Source: Luteimonas gilva (GTDB lineage Bacteria; Pseudomonadota; Gammaproteobacteria; Xanthomonadales; Xanthomonadaceae). From it: a stretch of 64,000 nt of DNA. The translations under genes were made by a program, and so were the position numbers. The notes below the pieces were generated by a model that saw only the letters and a program-made list of their open reading frames with translations, searched no databases and was not told the DNA's origin. Location of the stretch: the NCBI RefSeq assembly GCF_005239095.1, contig NZ_SZUA01000001.1, positions 1,283,049-1,347,048 on the forward strand, given 5' to 3'. Shown here piece after piece: positions 8,761 through 16,500 of the stretch; position 1 is the stretch's first letter, and the number at the start of each line of letters is the position of its first letter.

Positions 8761-8854
8761 TTTGTAGAGTCGAGCCTGCTCGACTGCTTTTCGCCTTCCT
8801 TCGAGTGTTCCCGCGGTTGGAGGAAGAGCAGTCGAGCAGGCTCGACTCTACAAA
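8761..8854. repeat. Paired REP-like element, family A, copy 1
   Basis: Two 28-base arms (8761-8788 and 8827-8854) are perfect reverse complements with core GTAGAGTCGAGC-CTGCTCGAC; each arm also holds a 6-bp hairpin with loop CCTG. The element lies between the ends of the convergent LysR and DUF2785 genes and could end transcription both ways. Other copies are at 35446, 44528 and 60631. Confidence 0.9.
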
Positions 8855-8864
8855 AGCGGCGCGA

Positions 8865-9746
8865 TCAGGGGACCTGTTTGAGGGCCGCCACGATCGCCGG
8901 CTTCAACTTCTTGATGCCCGCGTCCTCGCTCTGATCGGCACTGAGGTAAATGCTGGTGAAGAACGCCATCAAATCGTGCCGGCGCGCGAGCCAGCTCGCG
9001 TACTCCTCGCGCTTGAGCTTGCCGACCTTGGCTTCCAGAGCCACGAACCAGGCTTCCCACTCCGCATCCGACAGCAATCCGCGCTTGGCCGTGTACAGCA
9101 CCGGCTGCGCCAAACGGCCGGGTTCGCCGTAGACGTAGGCGTGCGCGCCTTCCGGCACGACCTGCGCGGCGACGGCGGCGAGGATGCGGTCGTACTGCGC
9201 GCGTTCCAGCGCCGGATTCAAGGACAGTTGCATCAGCCAATCCGCGCCGTGCGCGACGCCGTGGCGCCAGCCTTCGCCTTCGATGTAGCCGCGGTAGTCG
9301 CGCACCGATTCCTCGTACGCCGCCGCGCGGTCGACCATCGCGACGCGTTCCTCGGGCGCCATCCAAGGTTTGATGCGGTCGGTGCGCGCCACTTCGGAAA
9401 GCACCAGCGCCGCGAACGGCTTGCGGAAGCCGCCTTTGTCGTCGCCGTCTAGCATCGCGTAAAGCTTGTCTCGCAATCCGCGTAGCGCATCGGCGTCGAA
9501 ATCGCCGGCGCGCATCCAAGCGGTCAGGGCTTCGTAAGCAATGCCGTCGCGGATTTCCGGATCGGAATCGCCCAAGCAACCGAGCAGGCCGTCGGCCAGC
9601 TTCTGTTTTTCCGCCGCGTCCGGCAGCGCGAACTGCAACGTCTTCAACGCCTGCAGCGAGGTCTTGGTCTGGCCCGCGGGCGGGCATTCTTGGGCGAAGG
9701 CCGGCGCAGCCATCAAGCAGATCGACAGGAACAATGCGCGGCGCAT
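8865..9746 (-). CDS. Secreted DUF2785 protein
   Basis: Product of 293 residues with a Sec signal peptide (ALFLSICLMAAPAFAQ, cleavage near residue 19). The mature part is alpha-helical, with a HEAT-repeat-like rhythm (LGDSDPEIRDGIAYEALTAWM), and contains the WRHGVAHGADWLMQLSLNP segment that I associate with DUF2785. Its function is unknown. It is a single gene between two clear boundaries: the family A repeat at its 3' end and the GFA gene about 100 bp upstream, which is too far to fix operon status. Confidence 0.75.
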   Translation of the reverse strand: MRRALFLSICLMAAPAFAQECPPAGQTKTSLQALKTLQFALPDAAEKQKLADGLLGCLGDSDPEIRDGIAYEALTAWMRAGDFDADALRGLRDKLYAMLDGDDKGGFRKPFAALVLSEVARTDRIKPWMAPEERVAMVDRAAAYEESVRDYRGYIEGEGWRHGVAHGADWLMQLSLNPALERAQYDRILAAVAAQVVPEGAHAYVYGEPGRLAQPVLYTAKRGLLSDAEWEAWFVALEAKVGKLKREEYASWLARRHDLMAFFTSIYLSADQSEDAGIKKLKPAIVAALKQVP

Positions 9747-9848
9747 GGCCTTCCCCCTTCCCGAAAGGCCTAGCGTAGGTGCGCGTATCGCGGCGGCGCA
9801 AGGGCCAACCGGTGCGGGCCTTTGCCTTTCGTAGGAGCGGATCGCCGC

Positions 9849-10199
9849 CTAGAACTTGGCGCCGTCCACGTGGACGATCTTGAGCTTGGCCAGATCCACG
9901 TCCGGCAAGCAACGCACGTTCACCGCCGCCGTCGCCTGCCCGGTCTTCGGATTCACGCCCTCGCTGAACGGCGCGATGCCGCAATTCGGGCAGAAATGGT
10001 GCGCCAGCTTTTCCTTGTTGAAATAGTAAGTCCGGTAATCGGATTCCGGCGTCTTCAAGGTCAGCGCTTCGCGCGGGAAGAAAGCGAGCAAGCCGCCGCG
10101 GCGGCGGCACATCGAGCAATTGCAGTCGATCGCATCGGTGACGTCCGCCTCGAGTTCGAACGCGATCCGCCCGCAATGGCAACTGCCCTGGTGCTTCAT
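9849..10199 (-). CDS. GFA-family zinc protein (glutathione-dependent formaldehyde-activating fold)
   Basis: Product of 116 residues of the GFA/CENP-V family: a beta-fold zinc protein with CHCG at about 7-10, CNCSMCRRRG at about 27-36 and FCPNCGIAPF at about 70-79 supplying the metal cysteines. Family members bind glutathione adducts or act in thiol chemistry; most, including this one, have no proven reaction. I chose the ATG nine codons into the open frame because the family begins at the CHCG strand. It is divergent from the M1 peptidase gene. A second GFA gene lies at 62.8 kb. Confidence 0.85.
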   Translation of the reverse strand: MKHQGSCHCGRIAFELEADVTDAIDCNCSMCRRRGGLLAFFPREALTLKTPESDYRTYYFNKEKLAHHFCPNCGIAPFSEGVNPKTGQATAAVNVRCLPDVDLAKLKIVHVDGAKF

Positions 10200-10326
10200 G
10201 CCCCGCCCCCGCCGGAAAGACGACAACGATAGCGCGATCGGCGTCCGGCCGCATCGCCCGACGGTCCTGCTTGCCGCGCCGCGACGGATGGCCCAGTCTC
10301 ACCGGTTGCTCTCCTGGGGAACTACC

Positions 10327-12528
10327 ATGCCGAGAATCCGAGCCTTGGCGGCGTTGGGCTTTTTGCTTTGCCTGCCCTTCGCCACCGCCGCCGCGAAGCA
10401 ACCCGCCGCCGCGCCCGCCGCGCAGGCGAACGCCGGCTGCGCCGACATCCCGTTCGCCGCGGCGAACGCCGCCGCCGTCTCCGTGCCCAGCGCGCCCGAC
10501 GCTTGGGGCGGACCGCGCAAGGGCGACGAAGCGACCTTGTCCGACCGGGTGGTCCGCTACGAGATCCAGGCGACGCTGGATCCGGCCAAGCACACCATCG
10601 ACGGCAAGCAGAAGCTGACCTGGCGCAACCGCAGCGCGCAGCCGGTATGCGCGGTGTACCTGCATCTGTATCTGAACGCATTCGAGAGCGCGAACAGCAC
10701 GTTCATGACCGAACAGCGCAATCTCAGCTTCGCGTTCCGCAGCGACGTGCCGATCGAAGACGGCGACTGGGGCTACAGCCGGCTGCAGAAAGTCCAGCAA
10801 GGCGGCCAGGCGGTGAAGTGGCGCTACGTGCAGCCCGACGGCGGCCCGTCCACCGATCGCACCGTGGTGCGCCTGGATCTGCCGCAGCCGGTCGCGCCGG
10901 GCGCCAGCACCACGCTGGACATCGACTTCTTCAACCAGCTGCCGCGGGTGACCGCGCGCACCGGTTACTACGGCACCTTCCATCTGGTCGCGCAGTGGTT
11001 CCCCAAGATCGGCGTGCTGGAAACGCCCGGCGAGCGCGGCGCGACCGCGCCGCGCTGGAACGTGCACGAATTCCATATGCACAGCGAGTTCTACGCCGAT
11101 TTCGGCGAGTACGACGTGCGCATCACCGTGCCCAAGGACTACACCGTCGGCGCCACCGGCGAAGAGACGGGCGCGCCGGTCGAGCGCGACGGCAAGATCA
11201 CGCGCCGTTTCGTCCAGGGCGACGTGCACGATTTCGCCTGGACCGCCGACAACCGCTACGCCAAGCCGCTGGACGGCACGTACGAAGGCCCCGGCAGCCC
11301 GAAGGTGAAGGTGCGGGTGCTGTATCACCCCGAGTACGAAAACAACGCGCAGCCCGCGTTGCAGGCCACGATCGATTCTTTGGCCTATTTCTCGCGCACG
11401 CTCGGCCCGTATCCGTACAAGACCGTGACCGTGGTGATCCCGCCGTTCAACGCGCAGGAAGCCGGCGGCATGGAATACCCAACTTTCTTCACCGCATCGA
11501 GCTACAAGAACGTCGATCCGGGCACGCTGACGCGCTACGCGCTGGATTTCGTCACCATCCACGAATTCGGCCACGGCTATTTCTACGGCATCCTGGCCTC
11601 GAACGAATTCGAAGAGCCGATGCTCGACGAAGGCCTGAACGAGTACTGGGACCAGCGCATGCTGCGCGAGCGCAAGCAGGGCCTGGATGTGACGACGCCG
11701 TTCCTGAAGAAGATCGGCTTCGCGCCGAACCTGGCCGGCTTCGACATGGAGCGGCTGGGCGCGATGAACGACGCGCCGGGCGACGCGCTGGGCCAGAATT
11801 CCTGGAACCGCATGTCCAGCCGCAGCTACGGCACCGTGTACGCGCGCACCGCGACGACGATGCACGATTTGGAGCAAGCGGTCGGCAAGGAAGCGCTGGA
11901 ACGCGCGTTCAAGCTGTACTACGCGCGCTGGAAGTTCCGCCACCCCAGCATCGCCGATTTCCGCGAAGCGCTGATCGAAGGCACCGGCCAGCGCGCGACG
12001 GTCGAGCGCATCTTCGCCCAGCAGGTGTATTCCACCCGCAAGGTCGACGACAGCATCGCCCAGTTCTCCAGCAAAGAAGCGCTGCCGGTGCCCGGTTACG
12101 TCGAACGCGGCGGCAAGCGCATCGAACTGACCAGCGAAGCGCTGGACAAAGCGGTCGCCGACAAGCGCAAGGCCTGGAAAGAGAAGCATCCGAAGGCGAA
12201 GGAAGGCGAAGGCCCGTTCCCCTACCGCACCATGGTCTTGGTGAAGCGCGACGGCGCGGACGTGCCGCAGACGCTGCGGGTGACTTTCGCCGACGGCAGT
12301 TCCGAAACCGTGCGCTTCAGCGGCACTCAGCCTTGGCAACGCTTCAGTTGGACCAAGCGCAGCAAGGCCGTGTCCGCGCAGTTGGATCCGGACGGCAACA
12401 TCAATCTGGACCGCAACAAGCTCGACAACGGCCGCACGCTCGAAAGCGACCGCTCCGCCACCCGGCGCTGGACCGGCGACGTCGCCGCCGCGCTGCAGAC
12501 CCTCTTCGCCATGCTGGTGAGCCTATGA
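10327..12528 (+). CDS. Exported M1-family zinc metallopeptidase
   Basis: Product of 733 residues with a signal peptide (ALAALGFLLCLPFATAAAK). It has an aminopeptidase-N-like beta N-domain and a gluzincin catalytic site: GGMEY with Glu383 standing in for the GAMEN motif, and HEFGH at 412-416 with the third ligand Glu435 exactly 19 residues on (DEGLNEYWD). It should cleave peptides in the periplasm or outside the cell. TGGGGA precedes the ATG. It overlaps the next membrane-protein gene by 4 bp (ATGA), and a DUF885 peptidase follows, so two different peptidases are made from one operon. Confidence 0.9.
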   Translation: MPRIRALAALGFLLCLPFATAAAKQPAAAPAAQANAGCADIPFAAANAAAVSVPSAPDAWGGPRKGDEATLSDRVVRYEIQATLDPAKHTIDGKQKLTWRNRSAQPVCAVYLHLYLNAFESANSTFMTEQRNLSFAFRSDVPIEDGDWGYSRLQKVQQGGQAVKWRYVQPDGGPSTDRTVVRLDLPQPVAPGASTTLDIDFFNQLPRVTARTGYYGTFHLVAQWFPKIGVLETPGERGATAPRWNVHEFHMHSEFYADFGEYDVRITVPKDYTVGATGEETGAPVERDGKITRRFVQGDVHDFAWTADNRYAKPLDGTYEGPGSPKVKVRVLYHPEYENNAQPALQATIDSLAYFSRTLGPYPYKTVTVVIPPFNAQEAGGMEYPTFFTASSYKNVDPGTLTRYALDFVTIHEFGHGYFYGILASNEFEEPMLDEGLNEYWDQRMLRERKQGLDVTTPFLKKIGFAPNLAGFDMERLGAMNDAPGDALGQNSWNRMSSRSYGTVYARTATTMHDLEQAVGKEALERAFKLYYARWKFRHPSIADFREALIEGTGQRATVERIFAQQVYSTRKVDDSIAQFSSKEALPVPGYVERGGKRIELTSEALDKAVADKRKAWKEKHPKAKEGEGPFPYRTMVLVKRDGADVPQTLRVTFADGSSETVRFSGTQPWQRFSWTKRSKAVSAQLDPDGNINLDRNKLDNGRTLESDRSATRRWTGDVAAALQTLFAMLVSL

Positions 12529-13487
12529 ACTCCTCCGTACGCCGCGGCGGCCTCGCCGCACTGATGTCCGGCCTGCGCAGCGCCGCGCAGTGGCGCTTGC
12601 TGTTGTGGTGGCTGCTCGCCTTGTGGCTGCCGACGCTGTTGGTGGCCTTGCCGGTGTGGAGCGCGCTGCAAGGACTGTGGGGCGATTCGCCGCAGGCCGC
12701 CGCGATCGCCGCGGGCAAGAATCTGCCGCTGTTCGCGGACGCCATCGTCGGCCTGGACGAAAAGCTCGGCGGCATCAACGTCGCCGCTCTGTTCGCCTTC
12801 GCCGTCACCGTGCTGCTGTCGCCGTGGTTGGCCGGCATGGTCGTGGCTTCGATCCGCGCCGGCCGCAAGCTGCGCATGGGCGAATTGCTGCACGGCGGCT
12901 TCGCCGAATACGGCCGCATGTTCCGCACGCTGCTGTGGTCGATCCTGCCGCTGGCGATCGCCATCGGCGTGGGCATGGCCGCGATCCATCTGGGCACGCG
13001 CCACGAGGACAAGGCGATCCTGGAATCGGAAGTGGAGAACGGCAAGTTGGCCGGCCTGATCGTCTTGGCGATCCTGTTCGTGATCGCGCACATGACGGTC
13101 GAAGCCGGCCGCGGCTGGTTCGGCGCCGACGGCGGCTTGCGCTCGGCGATCAAAGCGTGGTGGCGCGGGACCAAGCTCGTCTTCCGGCGTCCGCTGGCCA
13201 GCTTGATCGTCTACTTGGGCACGAGTGTGTTCGGCTACGTTATCGCTGCCCTGATCGGATTGTGGCGCCTCAACGTCAACGGCGCCGGCATGGGCGGCTT
13301 CCTGCTTGGCGTGGTGTTGGCGCAGTCGGCGATCGTGTTCCTTGCCTGGGGCCGGATCGCACGCTTGTACGGCTTCGCCGATCTGGCCGGCGCGGTTTCC
13401 GTGGTCTCAGCCGCCGCGACCGGCGCGCCGACGACAAACACCGATGCCTTCCTGTCCATGCAGCAATCCGAACCGGCGAATCCCTGA
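12525..13487 (+). CDS. Polytopic membrane protein between two peptidase genes
   Basis: Product of 320 residues with about six hydrophobic segments (WRLLLWWLLALWLPTLLVALPVW, ALFAFAVTVLLSPWLAGMVVA, TLLWSILPLAIAIGVGMAAI, LAGLIVLAILFVIAHMTV, SLIVYLGTSVFGYVIAALIGL, GGFLLGVVLAQSAIVFLAW). I do not recognise a family. The start overlaps the M1 peptidase stop (ATGA) and the stop lies one base before the DUF885 gene, so it is translationally coupled to both. A role linked to the peptidases, such as uptake of their products or their assembly, is possible but not shown by the sequence. Confidence 0.8.
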   Translation: MNSSVRRGGLAALMSGLRSAAQWRLLLWWLLALWLPTLLVALPVWSALQGLWGDSPQAAAIAAGKNLPLFADAIVGLDEKLGGINVAALFAFAVTVLLSPWLAGMVVASIRAGRKLRMGELLHGGFAEYGRMFRTLLWSILPLAIAIGVGMAAIHLGTRHEDKAILESEVENGKLAGLIVLAILFVIAHMTVEAGRGWFGADGGLRSAIKAWWRGTKLVFRRPLASLIVYLGTSVFGYVIAALIGLWRLNVNGAGMGGFLLGVVLAQSAIVFLAWGRIARLYGFADLAGAVSVVSAAATGAPTTNTDAFLSMQQSEPANP

Positions 13488-13488
13488 C

Positions 13489-15309
13489 ATGCGCTATGCC
13501 CAACCTCTCTTACTCGCGGCCGCGTTGACCGCGGCCCTCGCCGCCTGCCAGGGCCAATCGCCGGCGCCTTCCGCGACGGACGCGAAACCGGCGGCGCAAA
13601 CGCCGGCGACGTCCGAACAGGACGCGAAATTCGCCGACCTGTCCAAGCGCTGGCTCGACGGCTGGCTGCAGCTCAATCCCGTCGGCGCCACCCAGACCGG
13701 CGATCATCGTTTCGACGCCGAACTCGACGATCTCAGCGCCGCGGGCCGGCAGAAGGGTCTGGAATTCAGCCAACGCATGCTGGCCGAACTCGATGCGATC
13801 GACGCGTCCAAGCTGTCGCACGACAACCAGGTCGATGCGCTGATCCTGCGCAATCAGTTGCGCGGCGACATTTGGAGCACCGAAACCCTGCAGAGCTGGG
13901 CCTGGGATCCGCAGGCGTACAGCGGCCTGGCTGGCGGCGCCATCTATAGCCTGATGGCGCGCGAATTCGCGCCGATGCCCGAGCGCTTGAAATCCGCGAC
14001 GGCGCGGATGGAGAAGATTCCGGCCTTGTTCGCGCAAGCGCGCGAGAACCTCGATCCGGCGCGCGTGCCGAAAATCCACGCCGAAACCGTCGCCAAGCAA
14101 AATAAGGGCGTGATCGACCTGATCGACCAGTTCATCGCGCCCAACGCGGCGCAATTGAGCGGCGAGGACCGCAAGCGGCTCGACGCCGCGGTCGCGGGCT
14201 TGCGCAAGGCCGTCGACGAGCAGCAGGCGTGGCTCGACAAGACCCTGGTGCCGAACGCGAAAGGCGATTTCCGCATCGGCCAGAAGCTGTACGACGAGAA
14301 GCTGCAGTTCTCGCTGAACTCCGCGCTGTCGCGCGCCGAAATCAAGCAGCGCGCCGAAGCCGAACTGGCGCGCGTGCGCGACGAGATGTACGCCGTCGCG
14401 CGGACCGTGCTGAAAGACAAGCCCGGCGCGCCGCCGACGCCGGACACGCCCAACGACGAACAACGCCAGAAAGCCATCGAAGCCGCGCTCGAGCTGGCTT
14501 ACGCCGAACGGCCCGCGCGCGACCAGGTGGTCGATTTCGCCAAGCAGACTTTGGCCGACGCCACCGCCTTCACCCGCGCCAAGAATCTGGTCACCGTGCC
14601 GGACGATCCGGTCAAGATCATCCTGATGCCCGAATTCCAGCGCGGCGTCGCGGTGGCGTATTGCGATTCGCCTGGCCCGCTCGACAAGGGTTTGGACACT
14701 TATTACGCGATCTCGCCGATCCCGGACGACTGGAGCCAGGCGCAGGTCGATTCCTTCCTGCGCGAATACAACAGCCGGATGATCCATCTGCTGTCGATCC
14801 ACGAGGCGATGCCTGGCCACTACCTGGAAGGCGCGCATTCGGTGAAGGCCGGCTCCACGCTGCGCGCGGTGCTGCGTTCGGGCTTGTTCGCCGAAGGTTG
14901 GGCGGTGTACACCGAAGACATGATGGCCGACGCCGGCTATCTGGATAACGATCCCCTGTTCCGGCTGGTGCAGTTGAAGTTCTACCTGCGCACCATCGCC
15001 AACGCGATCCTGGACCAAGGCGTGCACGTCGACGGCTGGAGCCGTGAGCAAGCGATGGAGCTGATGACCAAGCAGGCCTTCCAGCAGGAACGCGAAGCCG
15101 CTGGCAAGTGGGTGCGCGCGCAACTGACCTCGGCCCAGCTGCCGACCTATTTCGTCGGCGCGCAGGAGCAGTTCGACATGCGCAAAGCGGTCGAAGCCAA
15201 GCTGGGCAAGGACTTCGACCTGAAGGCCTACCACGACAAGGTGCTGTCCTACGGCGCGCCGCCGCCGCGGTTTGTGCGGGAGTTGATGTTGGATGAGCCG
15301 ATCAAATAG
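13489..15309 (+). CDS. DUF885 peptidase-like lipoprotein
   Basis: Product of 606 residues. The signal ends in the lipobox LAAC (Cys20) and is followed by a Pro/Ala-rich linker, so the protein is anchored in the cell envelope. The body is the all-helical DUF885 domain with its diagnostic HEAMPGH at 438-444 (His438, Glu439, His444) and later GWAVYTEDMM. The motif is thought to be a metallopeptidase-type zinc site; activity is inferred. It is the last gene of the M1 peptidase operon, starting one base after the previous stop, and a strong terminator follows at 15357. Confidence 0.88.
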   Translation: MRYAQPLLLAAALTAALAACQGQSPAPSATDAKPAAQTPATSEQDAKFADLSKRWLDGWLQLNPVGATQTGDHRFDAELDDLSAAGRQKGLEFSQRMLAELDAIDASKLSHDNQVDALILRNQLRGDIWSTETLQSWAWDPQAYSGLAGGAIYSLMAREFAPMPERLKSATARMEKIPALFAQARENLDPARVPKIHAETVAKQNKGVIDLIDQFIAPNAAQLSGEDRKRLDAAVAGLRKAVDEQQAWLDKTLVPNAKGDFRIGQKLYDEKLQFSLNSALSRAEIKQRAEAELARVRDEMYAVARTVLKDKPGAPPTPDTPNDEQRQKAIEAALELAYAERPARDQVVDFAKQTLADATAFTRAKNLVTVPDDPVKIILMPEFQRGVAVAYCDSPGPLDKGLDTYYAISPIPDDWSQAQVDSFLREYNSRMIHLLSIHEAMPGHYLEGAHSVKAGSTLRAVLRSGLFAEGWAVYTEDMMADAGYLDNDPLFRLVQLKFYLRTIANAILDQGVHVDGWSREQAMELMTKQAFQQEREAAGKWVRAQLTSAQLPTYFVGAQEQFDMRKAVEAKLGKDFDLKAYHDKVLSYGAPPPRFVRELMLDEPIK

Positions 15310-15356
15310 GCGGGGCCAGCCGCAAACATCCCGCGGCTTCACGAAAATGCACGAAC

Positions 15357-15380
15357 AAAAAGCCCCGGAAGGGGCTTTTT
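15357..15380 (+). terminator. Rho-independent terminator
   Basis: AAAAAGCCCC-GGAA-GGGGCTTTTT: a perfect ten-base stem with a tetraloop and T-run, 47 bp after the DUF885 stop. It closes the M1/DUF885 operon. Confidence 0.9.
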
Positions 15381-15776
15381 GTTTGGTCGTGCGGGCGGCA
15401 TTCGCGATGTCGGCAGGCGTCAGCACGCTGAAGAAATGCTCTGCCTGCGTACCATCTAAATCCGGATGATTCGGACGGGCCGTTGGTGTGGATATACAGT
15501 GACCCGGTGGAAATCGGCCTGTTCGGTCCGCAAGCGGTACTGCTCAGGCGTGATCTGCATCGAGCTTCGCTGAATCGCCTAGGCTTGGGGACGGGCCGTT
15601 ATGGCTGCAGAATTCCTGACGCCCGGTATTAGACGGTCTCCGTACCATATAACACCTTCAACATTGCACTGGACTGAGCTGGGCACAATCGATCCAAGCC
15701 CTGAATTTTTATAAGAATATTCTCATTGACCGACCAGCGGAGCCACGCCCAGAATCCGCGCTACATCCCACTATGG
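15381..15776. other. Non-coding stretch before the cassette array
   Basis: About 400 bp without a convincing gene. GC content drops visibly towards the right, with an AT-rich patch at about 15700-15735 containing the palindrome AGAATATTCT. GACGGGCCGTT occurs twice (near 15473 and 15590). A 34-codon minus-strand frame at 15456-15560 is too short to support. I found no integrase remnant and no clear promoter for the cassettes to the right. Confidence 0.5.
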
Positions 15777-15796
15777 GATCTAATCCTAGTTAGATC
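15765..15796. other. Tandem hairpins and core site at the left edge of the cassette array
   Basis: Two small palindromes abut: ATCCCA-CTA-TGGGAT (15765-15779) and GATCTAA-TCCTAG-TTAGATC (15777-15796). The second ends with GTTAGAT (15789-15795), which fits the integron core GTTRRRY where cassettes join. It looks like an attI-type site or a collapsed attC lacking its middle. Confidence 0.5.
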
Positions 15797-15799
15797 TCT

Positions 15800-16429
15800 A
15801 TGGACAATTCAGTGGATCATTTCGAGCTCCTAAAACAACAGCTTCCAACACTCGAAGCGATCCCTTCTGATCGAGGCGAGATCAGCTACTTTGCGCAAGA
15901 AGCATTGCGCTTCTATTCGATAGCGGGGACGCTTCGCGAGAATGACATGCTCAAGAACGCTTCGGCGGCTGAGCGTCAGATTTCGCACATCTTGGGAAGG
16001 TCGCTGCTTGAGGGCTTCTTCTGGCTCATCTATATCTTTGATGACTCATCCAAGCGAGCTGCTCGCTTCGAGGAGAAGATCAACGCCTTCAAAAGGGAGT
16101 ACGGAAAATTCTGGAATGAGCCACTAATTCCGGACAAGGCAAGCTTGGAAACGGCGGATCCCAGCTGGGCTGCGCTCCCTCGCCCGAAAGACGTAAACAG
16201 CATGCTCGCCCAAGCCACGAACGATCATGGTGACAAGCTAAGCTATCTCTACTTCACGTACCGGGTTGCAAGCTTCGATACGCACGGAAACAGTATGGAT
16301 GCGCTCTTCCAGGCCGTCTTTGGCAAGCCCTGCAACTTTGCTGCACTAGACTTCGTATTCGGCTTCGACCTCATAGCAAATCACTATCTGGTCATCATGG
16401 CCCAGTTGCATGACGCAGGAGAGATCTAA
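15800..16429 (+). CDS. Cassette 1 protein, unknown, helical, with R-x6-H motif
   Basis: Product of 209 residues with no family I can name with confidence. It is predicted largely helical: QISHILGRSLLEGFFWLIYIF at about 61-81 is amphipathic to hydrophobic rather than a clear membrane span, and KLSYLYFTYRVASFDTHGNSMDALF at about 147-170 contains Arg155-x6-His162. That spacing fits the loose HEPN signature R-x4-6-H and resembles the conserved RxxS...HG region of some DUF5677-type proteins; I hold this weakly. The ATG is four bases past the left core site, with no clear ribosome-binding site, as is common in cassettes. The stop codon lies inside the R'' box of attC1. Confidence 0.75.
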   Translation: MDNSVDHFELLKQQLPTLEAIPSDRGEISYFAQEALRFYSIAGTLRENDMLKNASAAERQISHILGRSLLEGFFWLIYIFDDSSKRAARFEEKINAFKREYGKFWNEPLIPDKASLETADPSWAALPRPKDVNSMLAQATNDHGDKLSYLYFTYRVASFDTHGNSMDALFQAVFGKPCNFAALDFVFGFDLIANHYLVIMAQLHDAGEI

Positions 16430-16483
16430 CAGTTCGTTCAAGCCGACGCCACTTCGTGGCGCGGCTTAACTCAGGCGTTATCC
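16424..16483 (+). other. attC recombination site 1
   Basis: Sixty bases from R'' (ATCTAAC, 16424-16430) to R' (GTTATCC, 16477-16483). Between them AAGCCG-A-CGCCAC pairs with GTGGCG-CGGCTT around the loop TTC, leaving one unpaired A, the extrahelical base that integron integrases read for strand choice. This is a textbook short attC. Confidence 0.9.
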
Positions 16484-16500
16484 GCTCAAGGGAAGTGCGA

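Noticed and set aside
9830-9848. GTAGGAGCGGATCGCCGC as a further family B repeat
   Set aside because: Only the first ten bases match and the palindrome core GGCTTCAGCC is missing. It could be a decayed copy, but this cannot be shown.
8848-12339. Very long open frame on the minus strand (over 1,100 codons)
   Set aside because: It lies antisense to the M1 peptidase gene and runs through the GFA and DUF2785 genes in another frame. Its product is Arg/His/Gln-rich with no domain, which is typical of antisense frames in GC-rich genes.
15456-15560. 34-codon minus-strand frame before the cassette array
   Set aside because: Too short, no ribosome-binding site and no recognised match. A transposase or integrase remnant was considered but nothing supports it.
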